Part shown: positions 7,047 through 15,221 of the stretch, one piece after another | How the letters are laid out: each line of letters begins with the position of its first letter | How positions within the stretch are numbered: position 1 is the first letter of the stretch | DNA from: an uncultured Pelagibacteraceae bacterium | GTDB lineage: Bacteria > Pseudomonadota > Alphaproteobacteria > Pelagibacterales > Pelagibacteraceae | NCBI GenBank assembly: GCA_902609685.1 | Contig: CACLSR010000008.1 | Span: 1-42,282, forward strand | Direction: 5' to 3' | DNA length: 42,282 bases | Notes under the pieces: model-generated | Told to the model about the DNA's origin: nothing | Seen by the model: the letters and a program-made list of their open reading frames with translations, nothing else | Databases searched by the model: none | Translations under genes and position numbers: made by a program

Positions 7047-8099
7047 TTAATAAATTAAATTTAAAGCAGCACCAACTGCTGGAGTTTGTTTTTTTGAACC
7101 AAGGTCGGAAATCAATTTGTCATATCGGCCGCCATTGCAACAATTAATAATTTTTGATTTGGATTTAATATCTATTTTAAAAACCATACCCGTGTAATAT
7201 TCAAGCTGTCTGCCAAAAGCAGCTGAAAAAGTCACATTTAATTTATTAATTTTATTTTTTGAGATTGGAAAATATCTCTGATCTACCAATAAATTAATTT
7301 TATGTTTCTTGAAAAACTTATTTAATACTTTGGCTGCATTATTTATTGGACATTTAATTTTCAAAAATTCCTTAATAATTTTTGAAATATTTCTTCCTTT
7401 ACTAGGTCTCCTTGGATCTTTAATCTTTTTATCAAATCTACTTAAAATCTCATTAATTGTTCTATTTGCTATAATGGTTGATTGATCATCTTTTAACATT
7501 CTAAAATATCTTTTTTTATCGATCTCAACTATTGTTGGATCAACATCTGAATTGGTCTCTAATCTTTTGAGAAGATCATTAAAATAATCTTCTCTCCAGA
7601 AATGTCTTGAAAGTCTTAATTTCCATCTTTTAGGAATATCTAATTTAGATATAAGAAGATTAAATATTTCTACATTCCCAATTGTAATCTCGCCTGATGA
7701 ATAATTAAAATTTTTTAAAGATTTTAATGAAGTATTTATTATTTCCTTATCATCATTTTTCTCGTTTCGTGACCCTATGATTTCAAAACCAACTTGATTT
7801 CTTACAATGGAGTCCTTTTTGTTTTCAGATTTACGATATGCTTGACCATTATAAAATATCTTCTCCTTGCCCTTTAGATTATTTTCTAAGTATCTAAGAC
7901 AAGATACAATTGTTAGATCTGGCCTTAAACAAAGTTCATTTCCTCCTTGGTCGGTAAATGAGAAAATAAATTTTCGAAAACTTTCACCAGATCTTTGTAC
8001 GATATGGTTAGCCTCAATTACTGAGGGTAATTCAATATATTTAAAACCATTTGATTTAACAGTTTTAAGTATGCTGTCAGATAAATTTTTTGATTTCAT
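7047..8099 (-). CDS. hisZ: ATP phosphoribosyltransferase regulatory subunit
   Basis: A 350-residue paralogue of histidyl-tRNA synthetase that forms the hetero-octamer with short HisG and mediates histidine feedback. It keeps the class II synthetase fold: a motif-2-like strand pair (GQAYRKSENKKDSIVRNQVG), a HisRS-like FGRQLEYYTGMVF segment, and CNGGRYDKLISDLG near the C-terminus, but it is shorter than HisRS and lacks the anticodon-binding domain. It overlaps the end of hisS by 23 bases. The HisZ call over a second HisRS rests on length and adjacency to short hisG. Confidence 0.9.
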   Translation of the reverse strand: MKSKNLSDSILKTVKSNGFKYIELPSVIEANHIVQRSGESFRKFIFSFTDQGGNELCLRPDLTIVSCLRYLENNLKGKEKIFYNGQAYRKSENKKDSIVRNQVGFEIIGSRNEKNDDKEIINTSLKSLKNFNYSSGEITIGNVEIFNLLISKLDIPKRWKLRLSRHFWREDYFNDLLKRLETNSDVDPTIVEIDKKRYFRMLKDDQSTIIANRTINEILSRFDKKIKDPRRPSKGRNISKIIKEFLKIKCPINNAAKVLNKFFKKHKINLLVDQRYFPISKNKINKLNVTFSAAFGRQLEYYTGMVFKIDIKSKSKIINCCNGGRYDKLISDLGSKKQTPAVGAALNLIY

Positions 8100-9474
8100 T
8101 TACTAAATTTTCTTTTGAAAAGGTAATTTGATTATCTTCTCCCTTAACACCTAGGAGGTTCTTAAGTGTAATTTTACTATCTTTAAATTCATTCTCTCCA
8201 CAAATAACTGCAATCGGGCACCCTCTTTTATTTGCATATGTCAGTTGTTTCCCAAGATTTTTTTTACTATCTAAAAAAATTTCTGAATTAATATTATTTT
8301 TTCTCAAGATATCTAAAATTTCGTAATAATTTTTTAAATATTTTTCATCCATTACGCAAACAATGACTGGTTTTTGATCATCTAATTGAACTTGATTTAT
8401 TTGAGACATAGCAAACAAAAGTCTATCCACACCAATGCTGACACCTGTTCCGGGTATATCGACCCCTTTAAATCTTGAAATTAACTTATTGTATTGTCCA
8501 CCAGAGCATACGCTACCAATATCAATTTCTTTACCTTTATTATTTGTTGTTTTAAAATTTAGATTGGTCTCAATACAAAAACCATCATAATACGCCAATC
8601 CTCTAACTATTGTGAAATTTGTTTTGACTAACTCAGAATAATTTCCAAAATCTAGCATCTCAAATAAATCCTCGAGCTCTTTAATCCCTTCTTGGGTAAT
8701 AGGATTTTTAAAATCTTGTTTGAGTTTTTTTAAATCTTTAATTTTCAAAAAGTTTAAAATTTTAGAAACTTGATCATCATTTAGATCAGCTCCTTTAGTT
8801 ATCGCACCACTTTTATCTTTTCTCTCTTTTTTTAATAGATCTTCAACTCCTTTTATTCCAAAATCTGGTTTGTCTAACTTATCAATTGCTCTCATCACCT
8901 TGATCTCTTTATTTGTAGGAATTTTCAGATCTTGAATTAAACCTTGAATAATCTTTCTATTACTTACATTAATTGTAAATTGATCTTTTTTTAAACCACA
9001 TTCAATTAGAGTGCTTGCAACCAGATTACATAATTCAGCATTTGCTTGTGCTGGATTTACATTGCCTACAATATCGCAATCAGCTTGAGTAAATTCTCTG
9101 AAACGTGCATTGCCTGACTTTTCATTTCTAAATACATTTTGAATAGCGTATCTTTTATAAATTGATGGAAGTTCTTGATTATTTTGAGCAACAAATCTTG
9201 CTAAAGGACTAGAAAGATCGTATCGAAGAGTAATATTCTTTTCACCATCATTAAAAGAAAAAACATCAGACATAGGATTATTATCATCCTCTGCAAGAAA
9301 GGATCCTATATTTTCTGCAATTTCAAATGATGGGGTTTCTAAAGGATCGAAACCATATTTAATAAAATTACTCTCAATGACTTTTAATAGTCTTTTTTTG
9401 AGAATTAATGTTTTATTCCATCTATCTTCAAAACCTGAAGGTAATCCAGGAATTAATTTGTTTTCTTTATTCAT
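8077..9474 (-). CDS. hisS: Histidyl-tRNA synthetase
   Basis: It charges tRNA-His. From ATG 9474 the protein is 465 residues. Class II motifs are visible: motif 2 FRNEKSGNARFREF (about 115-128), a HisRS signature LAYYDGFCIE, SVCSGGQYNKLI, and motif 3 GTGVSIGVDRLL, then a C-terminal anticodon-binding domain. The motif 2 loop differs from the usual bacterial RP..GRYRQF type and matches the alphaproteobacterial type that reads tRNA-His lacking G-1. An in-frame extension to 9522 is rejected because it runs through the tRNA-His gene. The start is only four bases after the tRNA CCA, leaving no room for a separate ribosome binding site. The 3' end overlaps hisZ. Confidence 0.95.
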   Translation of the reverse strand: MNKENKLIPGLPSGFEDRWNKTLILKKRLLKVIESNFIKYGFDPLETPSFEIAENIGSFLAEDDNNPMSDVFSFNDGEKNITLRYDLSSPLARFVAQNNQELPSIYKRYAIQNVFRNEKSGNARFREFTQADCDIVGNVNPAQANAELCNLVASTLIECGLKKDQFTINVSNRKIIQGLIQDLKIPTNKEIKVMRAIDKLDKPDFGIKGVEDLLKKERKDKSGAITKGADLNDDQVSKILNFLKIKDLKKLKQDFKNPITQEGIKELEDLFEMLDFGNYSELVKTNFTIVRGLAYYDGFCIETNLNFKTTNNKGKEIDIGSVCSGGQYNKLISRFKGVDIPGTGVSIGVDRLLFAMSQINQVQLDDQKPVIVCVMDEKYLKNYYEILDILRKNNINSEIFLDSKKNLGKQLTYANKRGCPIAVICGENEFKDSKITLKNLLGVKGEDNQITFSKENLVNEIKKFI

Positions 9475-9478
9475 TTTT

Positions 9479-9553
9479 TGGTACCCGGGCTGAGAGTCGA
9501 ACTCAAACTTAAAGTTCCACAAACTTCCGTGCTAACCATTACACCACCCGGGC
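9479..9553 (-). tRNA. tRNA-His (GUG), CCA encoded
   Basis: Read on the minus strand from 9553. The acceptor is GCCCGGG/CCCGGGT (first pair G-U), D stem GTGT/GCAC, anticodon stem GAAGT/ACTTT with loop TTGTGGA (anticodon GTG), T arm TTGAG-TTCGACT-CTCAG, discriminator A73, CCA at 9479-9481. Position -1 is A, so there is no encoded G-1 and no C73, as known for alphaproteobacterial tRNA-His. hisS begins four bases downstream. A TATAAT at 9594-9599 (minus) may be its -10 box, but I see no good -35. Confidence 0.95.
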
Positions 9554-9622
9554 TTATCCTTTTTGTTTTTATCTTATTTTGTGTGGATTTAAAATTATAA
9601 TATAAATGATTATTCGCTAGCT

Positions 9623-9724
9623 TTAGCCAGCATGGAAATGAGTATGCGCAACTCTACTAGTTCCTTCAAGAGGTTTTCTTAAAGTACTTTTCATTGCCAA
9701 CTTATTTAACTCAATTTTTTTCAT
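9623..9724 (-). CDS. Possible small peptide, 33 aa
   Basis: ATG 9724 to TAA 9623-9625 encodes 33 residues ending in RVAHTHFHAG. The open frame continues upstream without a stop to the csp stop codon, giving a hydrophobic stretch (YLLVDIRPFLLGVALSIFL), but without a good start codon. No ribosome binding site is evident and the csp terminator lies inside the upstream part. The end overlaps a small hairpin (GCTGGC-TAAA-GCTAGC). This could be a real conserved peptide or chance. Apart from this, the csp terminator and the possible tRNA-His -10 box, nothing else is seen in 9554-9823. Confidence 0.25.
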   Translation of the reverse strand: MKKIELNKLAMKSTLRKPLEGTSRVAHTHFHAG

Positions 9725-9763
9725 TAAGTGCTTTTTAGACAAAAAAATTGATAATGCAACCCC

Positions 9764-9803
9764 TAAAAGAAAAGGACGTATATCAACTAGTAGATATATC
9801 GCC
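9764..9803 (-). terminator. Terminator after csp
   Basis: On the minus strand GG...GATATA... (from 9803) loops through 9785-9792 and returns as ...TATATC...CC, with a 3x3 internal loop, followed by TTTTCTTTT at 9773-9765. It lies about 20 bases after the csp stop and reads as a weak intrinsic terminator. Confidence 0.45.
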
Positions 9804-9823
9804 CTTTTTATAATTTTAGAAAA

Positions 9824-10036
9824 TTAGTCTAATTTTTTTAAATTTACTGCTGAAGGGCCTTTCGGACCATCTTCAAGAGTAAATTCTATTTTATCACCCT
9901 CATTAAGATATCTCATGCCCGCTGCTTTAACTGCGCTTGCATGTACAAACGCATCTTTTTCTTTATCGTCTCTTTCGATAAAACCGTAACCTTTTTTACC
10001 GTTAAACCACTTTACTTTTCCTTGTATTGTACTCAT
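9824..10036 (-). CDS. Cold-shock domain protein
   Basis: A 70-residue single cold-shock domain protein of normal length. RNP1 is KGYGFIER (about 15-22) and RNP2 is DAFVHASAV (about 28-36), the single-stranded RNA/DNA-binding surfaces of the OB fold. It probably acts as an RNA chaperone. A purine-rich AAAGGACGAG precedes the ATG at slightly long distance. It stands alone between tRNA-Phe and its own terminator. Which csp paralogue it is cannot be told from sequence alone. Confidence 0.93.
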   Translation of the reverse strand: MSTIQGKVKWFNGKKGYGFIERDDKEKDAFVHASAVKAAGMRYLNEGDKIEFTLEDGPKGPSAVNLKKLD

Positions 10037-10113
10037 CTTGTTTACTCGTCCTTTTGTTATTTATTATTTTAAGAGGTTAATTTCTTTTGCAGTTATTTCA
10101 AGTTGAAACTTTG

Positions 10114-10189
10114 TGGTGGGCCCTCCAAGAATCGAACTTGGTCTTTTAGATTTTCAGTCTAACGTACGCACCAGCTATACCAAAGGCCC
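10114..10189 (-). tRNA. tRNA-Phe (GAA), CCA encoded
   Basis: Read on minus from 10189: acceptor GGGCCTT/AGGGCCC, anticodon stem TTAGA/TCTAA with loop CTGAAAA (anticodon GAA), T arm CCAAG-TTCGATT-CTTGG, A73, CCA at 10114-10116. It lies 13 bases after infA on the same strand, so it is probably cotranscribed and processed out. Confidence 0.95.
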
Positions 10190-10202
10190 TTATTTTATCA
10201 AA

Positions 10203-10418
10203 CTATCCCCTGAAAATTATTCTTCCCTTAGTCAGATCATATGGGGTCATTTCTACTGTTACATTATCACCTTGTAACACTCTTATTCTATTTTTTCTTA
10301 ACTTGCCGGCAGTATGTGCTGTAACTTTTGCCCCATTTTCAAGCTCAACTCTAAACATTGCATTAGGAAGTAAATCAATTACTTTTCCTTTAAATTCAAG
10401 TAAATCTTGTTTTGCCAA
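10203..10418 (-). CDS. infA: Translation initiation factor IF-1
   Basis: A 71-residue S1-type OB-fold protein that binds the ribosomal A site during initiation. The conserved [24 protein letters not shown] and [13 protein letters not shown] segments leave no doubt. The start is a TTG at 10416-10418, two bases after the hisD stop, with AAGGAG at good spacing inside the end of hisD. The length is normal (71-72). It is cotranscribed with hisD and followed by tRNA-Phe. Confidence 0.97.
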   Translation of the reverse strand: MAKQDLLEFKGKVIDLLPNAMFRVELENGAKVTAHTAGKLRKNRIRVLQGDNVTVEMTPYDLTKGRIIFRG

Positions 10419-10420
10419 TT

Positions 10421-11704
10421 TTATTTTCTCCTTATTCTTTTTTTTACAGATTGAGCATGTCCTGCTAACCCCTCGTAGTTTGCAAGAGTTATAACTGATG
10501 GCCCAAGACTTTCAATACCCTTTTTTGATAAGTTTATGTAAGAAATTCTTTTATAAAATTCATTAACACTTATACCACTAGAATATTTTGCTGATCCATT
10601 AGTTGGCAATATATGATTTGATCCAATATTATAATCTGTCATTGCCATAACCGCATATTTTCCTAAGCATATTGAACCAGAATTTTTAATTTTGGGTATG
10701 AAAGATTTGTAGTTTTTTACGTTCAATTCCAAGTGTTCAGGTGCAATTTTATTTACGATATTAATTATTTTACTATCTTTGGCTACATACATTAAAATTC
10801 CATTTCTCTTTAAACTTTTTTTTGCCACAGACTCTCTTGGAATACTTTTTAATTGTTTTAAAATTTCCGTCTGGACTTTACTAATTAGTTTTTTGTCTTT
10901 TGAAATTAATATACATTGTGCTTGAGGATCGTGTTCTGCTTGGCCGATTAAATCACTTGCAGCCCATTCAGGATTTGAGAATTTATCACAAACAATAGTT
11001 ATTTCAGAAGGCCCTGCAGTCATGCCTTCGATTCCAACATCTCCAAAAACTTCTTTTTTTGCAGCTGCTACATATGAATTCCCAGGTCCAACTATTTTAT
11101 CAACTCTTTTAATTTTTTTAGTTCCGTAAGAAACAGCTGCTATAGCAGATGGACCACCAATAGAGTAAATTTCTTTAATTTTACATTTTCTTGCAGCGTA
11201 TAAAACAGCTGGATTTTGGTTTCCCTTGAAACCTGGGTTTATCATTACAATTCTTTTAACTCCCGCAACAATTGCTGGTATAGCATTCATAAGCACACTT
11301 GATGGATAAGATACAAGTGAACCAGGAACATAAATTGCTACAGACTCTAATGGTAAATATTTATATTCAAGTTTGTTTTTAAATTTATCCGTATAAGAAA
11401 TATTCTTAAATTTTTGTAAAGAATGAAATTTGTAAATTCGATTATAGGCTGTGTCGATCGCTTTTTTGACCTTAGGATTTAAAGACTTTATTAACTTAGA
11501 AATTTTTAAAGCAGTAGGAATGATTGTAGAATTTTGGTTAAATTTCTTTTCATATTTAATCAATGCTGTATCACCATTTTTTTTTACGTCATTGATAATA
11601 TTAGTTACAGAAACTTTGTCAGTTTTAATGCTTTTTCTCCTCTTAAAAAGTAAATAATCCAAATTTTTATCGAAATTTTTAGTTTTACTATTTAATATTT
11701 TCAT
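10421..11704 (-). CDS. hisD: Histidinol dehydrogenase
   Basis: It performs the last two oxidation steps of histidine synthesis, L-histidinol to L-histidine, using NAD and zinc. At 427 residues it is full length. Visible family blocks: [69 protein letters not shown] with the catalytic Glu-His pair, and [12 protein letters not shown] near the C-terminus. It starts two bases after the DUF2948 gene and precedes infA by two bases, so murA, DUF2948, hisD and infA form one operon. It is separated from hisG/hisZ by about 2.3 kb. Confidence 0.97.
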   Translation of the reverse strand: MKILNSKTKNFDKNLDYLLFKRRKSIKTDKVSVTNIINDVKKNGDTALIKYEKKFNQNSTIIPTALKISKLIKSLNPKVKKAIDTAYNRIYKFHSLQKFKNISYTDKFKNKLEYKYLPLESVAIYVPGSLVSYPSSVLMNAIPAIVAGVKRIVMINPGFKGNQNPAVLYAARKCKIKEIYSIGGPSAIAAVSYGTKKIKRVDKIVGPGNSYVAAAKKEVFGDVGIEGMTAGPSEITIVCDKFSNPEWAASDLIGQAEHDPQAQCILISKDKKLISKVQTEILKQLKSIPRESVAKKSLKRNGILMYVAKDSKIINIVNKIAPEHLELNVKNYKSFIPKIKNSGSICLGKYAVMAMTDYNIGSNHILPTNGSAKYSSGISVNEFYKRISYINLSKKGIESLGPSVITLANYEGLAGHAQSVKKRIRRK

Positions 11705-11706
11705 AA

Positions 11707-12099
11707 TTATTTAATTTCGTTTTGATCCTCAAGCCGCGCCTCGATAGTTTCTGTTGTTAAAGCTATGTGGGCATTATTATTAAAAATAAGATTTATTTCA
11801 TAATCATCATTATTTTTCAAATAATCAATTCCAATTAATTCTAAAACTAAATCTTTGTTTGATTGATTGATATTTTTTGATCTTACTTTATCAACAAAAT
11901 CAAATCGACAAATACTATTGATTTTCTTACCCTCTTGATCAGTTTCAATTTTAGTTCTTTCAATTGATAACAAAAAAACCTTATTAGATGCCAGATACTT
12001 TATATCTGTCACTTTAACTTTTGCGCCAGAACTACAAGCAGAAATCATTTGTAGCCCCTCTTGATCATTTGCAATTATTTTTGCTAAATATTTACTCAT
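11707..12099 (-). CDS. DUF2948 family protein
   Basis: A 130-residue soluble protein that I place in the DUF2948 family, a small alphaproteobacterial family found next to murA and hisD. Supporting features are the N-terminal LAKIIANDQEGLQMISACSSGAKVK pattern (split around residue 20), the SIERTKIE/ICRFDFVDKV core and an acidic C-terminus. The function of the family is unknown. Its ATG overlaps the murA stop by one base and hisD follows two bases after its stop, so it is translationally coupled to both. Confidence 0.75.
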   Translation of the reverse strand: MSKYLAKIIANDQEGLQMISACSSGAKVKVTDIKYLASNKVFLLSIERTKIETDQEGKKINSICRFDFVDKVRSKNINQSNKDLVLELIGIDYLKNNDDYEINLIFNNNAHIALTTETIEARLEDQNEIK

Positions 12100-13358
12100 T
12101 ATTTCAATCTTTTAATTTTAACACCAATTTTTTGTAATTTATTTTCAATATTTTCATATCCTCTTTCCAAGTGATAGACTCTTCCAACAATACTTTTACC
12201 ATTCGCCACTATTGCGGCTAATACTAAAGCAACACTGGCTCTTAAGTCACTAGACATTAATTCAGCACCAATAAATTTGGTATTGCCATCAATCAATGCT
12301 TTATTATTTTGAACACTTATTTTCGCGCCTAGTCTTTGCAACTCAGCAACATGCATAAATCTATTCTCAAAAATACTTTCAGTTATAGAACTTTTCCCAA
12401 CGCTCTTGCACATCAATACCATTAATTGTGCTTGAAGATCTGTTGGAATGCCTGGAAACTCTTTAGTTTTTATATTTTTAATAGGTTTGATTTTGTCAGG
12501 TCCTTTTATAAAAATTTTGTTACCAGAAGTTTTGATCTTTGCCCCAACTTTTTTTAATAGCTCTATTTCGGTATTAATTATATTTGGGTCTAAATTTTTA
12601 ATTTGTAAATTACCTTTAGTAAGCGTTGCTGCTACACAAAAAGTTCCCGCCTCTATTCTATCAGCCATAACTGTGTGACTTGTTTGATTGAGAGAATTAA
12701 CTCCTATTATGGTGCAGGTTCTTCCAGACCATTTTATATTTGCACCTGCTTGACTTAAGAATTTTGTTAAATCTTTAATTTCAGGTTCCACGGCACAATT
12801 TTTTAAAATTGTTTTGCCTCTAGCTAAACATGCAGCTATTATAGAATTTTCTGTAGCGCCTACACTAATTTTAGGAAAATTTATTTTTTTGCCTTTAAGT
12901 CTTCCATTTGATTTGGCTAAAATATAACCATCTCGTATTTTATACTCCATTCCCAGCTTCTTTAAGGCACTAAGGTGATAATTTACAGGTCTTGCACCTA
13001 TAAGACATCCGCCAGGCAAAGATGTTTTAGATTTATGAAATTTAGAAATTAATGGACCCAACACTAATATTGAACCTCTCATTGTTTTAACAAGTGAATA
13101 ACTTGCAAAAGTTTTCATATTCTTTTTATTAATAATTTTTGCAGTTTTTCTGTCTTTAGATAAAATTATTTTTGATCCAAGAGATTTTAATAAATTAAGC
13201 ATAGTATCTATATCTCTTACTCTAGGTAAATTTTTAATAATTACTGGTTTGTCAAATAATAAAGTTGCTGCAAGAATTGGTAGAGATGCATTTTTAGAAC
13301 CCGAAATCGAGACTTTGCCCTTGATTTTACAAGGACCATTGATCAGAAATTTATCCAT
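12099..13358 (-). CDS. murA: UDP-GlcNAc 1-carboxyvinyltransferase
   Basis: It catalyses the first committed step of peptidoglycan synthesis, transfer of enolpyruvate from PEP to UDP-N-acetylglucosamine, in the cytoplasm. The 419 residues match the family. The N-terminal SGSKNASLPILAA motif and the active-site loop PGGCLIGARP with Cys118 (the fosfomycin target residue) are present, as is the C-terminal GMENIEEK-like LERGYENIENKL. It starts four bases after the dcd stop on the same strand. Confidence 0.97.
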   Translation of the reverse strand: MDKFLINGPCKIKGKVSISGSKNASLPILAATLLFDKPVIIKNLPRVRDIDTMLNLLKSLGSKIILSKDRKTAKIINKKNMKTFASYSLVKTMRGSILVLGPLISKFHKSKTSLPGGCLIGARPVNYHLSALKKLGMEYKIRDGYILAKSNGRLKGKKINFPKISVGATENSIIAACLARGKTILKNCAVEPEIKDLTKFLSQAGANIKWSGRTCTIIGVNSLNQTSHTVMADRIEAGTFCVAATLTKGNLQIKNLDPNIINTEIELLKKVGAKIKTSGNKIFIKGPDKIKPIKNIKTKEFPGIPTDLQAQLMVLMCKSVGKSSITESIFENRFMHVAELQRLGAKISVQNNKALIDGNTKFIGAELMSSDLRASVALVLAAIVANGKSIVGRVYHLERGYENIENKLQKIGVKIKRLK

Positions 13359-13361
13359 AAA

Positions 13362-13922
13362 TTACTTTTTTATTTTAGCAACCTGTATGGTGGTTTGTCC
13401 CTGATATTTACCGTTTTTTGATTTATATGTCGTTTCTGGCTGGGTGTCTGATTTAAAAAATAAAAATTGAGCAATACCCTCGTTTGAATAAATCTTCGCA
13501 GGATTAGGAGTTGTGTTGCTTAATTCGATAACAATATTACCTTCAAATTCATTTTCAATTGGCGTTACATTACAAATAATTCCTGTTCTCGCATAAGTAC
13601 TTTTTCCAACACAAATACAAAGGACATCTTTTGGAATTCTAAAATATTCAATGGTTTTTGCCAAAACAAATGAGTTTGGTGGAATTATACAGTATGGCCC
13701 CTTTCGCTCAATAAAGTTTTCATCAGAAAAGTTTTTTGGATCTACTAACGAACTATTAACATTTGTAAATATTCTATACTCATCTGAAATTCTGACATCG
13801 TAACCCATGCTACTTAACCCATATGATATCTTTCCCTCAGAGACCTGATGATCCAAAAAAGGTTCAATCATGTTATGCTCTTTACACATTTTTTTAATCC
13901 AAGTATCAGGTTTAATAGACAT
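13362..13922 (-). CDS. dcd: dCTP deaminase
   Basis: It converts dCTP to dUTP, supplying dTMP synthesis. The 186-residue length matches the homotrimeric enzyme. Visible blocks are [43 protein letters not shown] with the active-site Ser and Arg, and the catalytic-Glu region [17 protein letters not shown], then [16 protein letters not shown]. There is no sign of the bifunctional dUTPase variant. The ATG overlaps the small gene upstream by 11 bases. Confidence 0.95.
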   Translation of the reverse strand: MSIKPDTWIKKMCKEHNMIEPFLDHQVSEGKISYGLSSMGYDVRISDEYRIFTNVNSSLVDPKNFSDENFIERKGPYCIIPPNSFVLAKTIEYFRIPKDVLCICVGKSTYARTGIICNVTPIENEFEGNIVIELSNTTPNPAKIYSNEGIAQFLFFKSDTQPETTYKSKNGKYQGQTTIQVAKIKK

Positions 13923-14037
13923 TACTTTTCTTTCTTTTTATTTTTTTTTGGAAAATTTTTCTTCTTTTTAAATTGCCACGTAGTGCTATAGCCTCTCTAT
14001 TTTTTCTCTCTTTTATTTTATCAATTTTTTCTTTCAC
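13912..14037 (-). CDS. Small basic protein, 41 aa
   Basis: GTG at 14035-14037 overlaps the TGA of the preceding 66-residue gene (GTGA overlap) and the frame ends at TAA 13912-13914, inside the start of dcd. The product is a highly charged helix ([20 protein letters not shown] then NLKRRK and a Lys-rich tail). The stop/start overlap on one side and the 11-base overlap with dcd on the other are the main support. It may bind RNA or the ribosome. No family is recognised. Confidence 0.5.
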   Translation of the reverse strand: MKEKIDKIKERKNREAIALRGNLKRRKIFQKKIKRKKSNVY

Positions 14038-14234
14038 TCTTTGTTGGGATTTGTAAGGAAATCTAAAGTTATTGGTTTAGATGCATCTAAAGCTTTATCC
14101 TTATTATCATCTTTTTTTGGGCCTTCTTTTGCTAATCTTTTTGCTTTTTTTTCAGCAAGTTTTCTTTCCCTTTTCGCTTGCTTTTCCATGAGCTTGGCAC
14201 TTTTGGTTGATTTATAATCGTAATGAATACCCAT
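14034..14234 (-). CDS. Small charged hypothetical protein, 66 aa
   Basis: A 66-residue protein starting MGIHYDYKSTKSAKL, with a long Lys/Arg/Glu/Ala helix (about 15-37) and a C-terminal part ending [13 protein letters not shown]. It could form a coiled coil or bind nucleic acid. It leads a minus-strand run into the 41-residue gene and dcd. I do not know its function. Between 14235 and the tRNA-Thr at 14335 I see no gene. Confidence 0.65.
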   Translation of the reverse strand: MGIHYDYKSTKSAKLMEKQAKRERKLAEKKAKRLAKEGPKKDDNKDKALDASKPITLDFLTNPNKE

Positions 14235-14334
14235 AAAATTTCCTTGGTAAGATATAAATCATATTAATCAAAAAATTAAGGCAATAATTTGGAAAAAATG
14301 CTCTATTATCAATAAAAATAGAATTGATCCAAAT

Positions 14335-14408
14335 GCTCCTATAGTTAAATGGCATAACGTGTCCATGGTAAGGATAAATTCCAAGTTCGATTCTTGGTGG
14401 GAGCACCA
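14335..14408 (+). tRNA. tRNA-Thr (GGU), CCA encoded
   Basis: Acceptor GCTCCTA/TGGGAGC, D stem GTTA/TAAC, anticodon stem TGTCC/GGATA with loop ATGGTAA (anticodon GGT, reading ACC/ACU), T arm CCAAG-TTCGATT-CTTGG, A73 at 14405, CCA at 14406-14408. G1-C72 and C2-G71 fit known threonine identity elements. It is a single plus-strand gene between minus-strand units. TTGGAA at 14289 with ATAAAA 17 bases on is a weak possible promoter. Confidence 0.93.
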
Positions 14409-15134
14409 CTAATTTTTATAAAAAGACTTTCTAAGAAAAATTGTAATCAAGACTAAACTAAAAAAGGCTAAAATTGGAATATATATTTCAGGTGAAAAAA
14501 TTATGTCTGTAATTTTAGGAACTTGTGAATTTTGTTCTATTACTTTTTCCAGACCACTACCTAAAGAAACAGCTAAAAAAATTTGAGGTATAATTCCTAT
14601 TAATGATGCGAAAAAAAAATTTTTTACCCTTACATCAAAAATTGTAGGCAAAATGCAACTAAGTTGCCAGGGTATTCCTCCAATAAATCTATATATTAAT
14701 AGATAATAAAATTCAGATTTTTTAAATTTTCTCTCTAGATTTTGATATCTATTTAAAAATTTATCTCTAATTAGATCTTTTAAAAAATAGTTTCCAAAAA
14801 TATATAGAAATGTTGCACCAACACTCATACCTATGACCACAATTATAGTACCCAGCCATTTGCCAAAAATAAATCCTCCTAGTAATGCAATTGGAGAACC
14901 AAAACCTAAAAATGGGAAAACCCATAATATTGTGAAAATTAAAAAAATTATGGATATTAAAAACAAATTAGAATTTTTTAATTTTAGAAAATACAATCTG
15001 TTTTCTTTAATGAAGTCATAAGAAGTTATTTCTTGGATACTAAATTTTGAAAAAAACAATAACACAAATATAGTAAGTAAAACTAAGTATGATAAACCTA
15101 TTATTATTTTAGTTTTCTTAGCTTTTTCCATCAT
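14409..15134 (-). CDS. TVP38/TMEM64 family membrane protein
   Basis: A 241-residue polytopic membrane protein with about six hydrophobic segments. The core matches the VTT/TVP38-DedA type: WVFPFLGFGSPIALLGGFIFG with GKWLGTIIVVIGMSVGATFL, then YRFIGGIPWQLSCILPTIFD and IGIIPQIFLAVSLG. Relatives are thought to act in lipid movement between membrane leaflets. Two ATGs in a row start the frame at 15132. The stop codon begins on the base directly after the CCA of the convergent tRNA-Thr. No operon partner is evident. Confidence 0.85.
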   Translation of the reverse strand: MMEKAKKTKIIIGLSYLVLLTIFVLLFFSKFSIQEITSYDFIKENRLYFLKLKNSNLFLISIIFLIFTILWVFPFLGFGSPIALLGGFIFGKWLGTIIVVIGMSVGATFLYIFGNYFLKDLIRDKFLNRYQNLERKFKKSEFYYLLIYRFIGGIPWQLSCILPTIFDVRVKNFFFASLIGIIPQIFLAVSLGSGLEKVIEQNSQVPKITDIIFSPEIYIPILAFFSLVLITIFLRKSFYKN

Positions 15135-15161
15135 GGTTCATGGTATTTATAAATCTTCTAT

Positions 15162-15190
15162 TTGCTATTTATATATTTAATTATTATAAA
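15162..15190 (+). promoter_or_regulatory. Promoter for rpmH operon
   Basis: TTGCTA (15162-15167) and TATAAA (15185-15190) are separated by 17 bases, a good sigma-70 pattern, about 32 bases before the rpmH ATG. It would drive rpmH-rnpA-yidD-yidC and possibly the genes beyond. Confidence 0.5.
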
Positions 15191-15221
15191 GGGCGAAATT
15201 TTATATAAATTTACCGCTTTT

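Noticed and set aside
9475-9522. N-terminal extension of hisS by 16 residues
   Set aside because: It starts at a TTG in the anticodon region and runs through the 3' half of tRNA-His; the ATG at 9474 gives the normal HisRS N-terminus.
14212-14409. A minus-strand open frame starting MVLPPRIEL
   Set aside because: This is the well-known false product of reading a tRNA gene backwards; the tRNA-Thr at 14335-14408 explains it.
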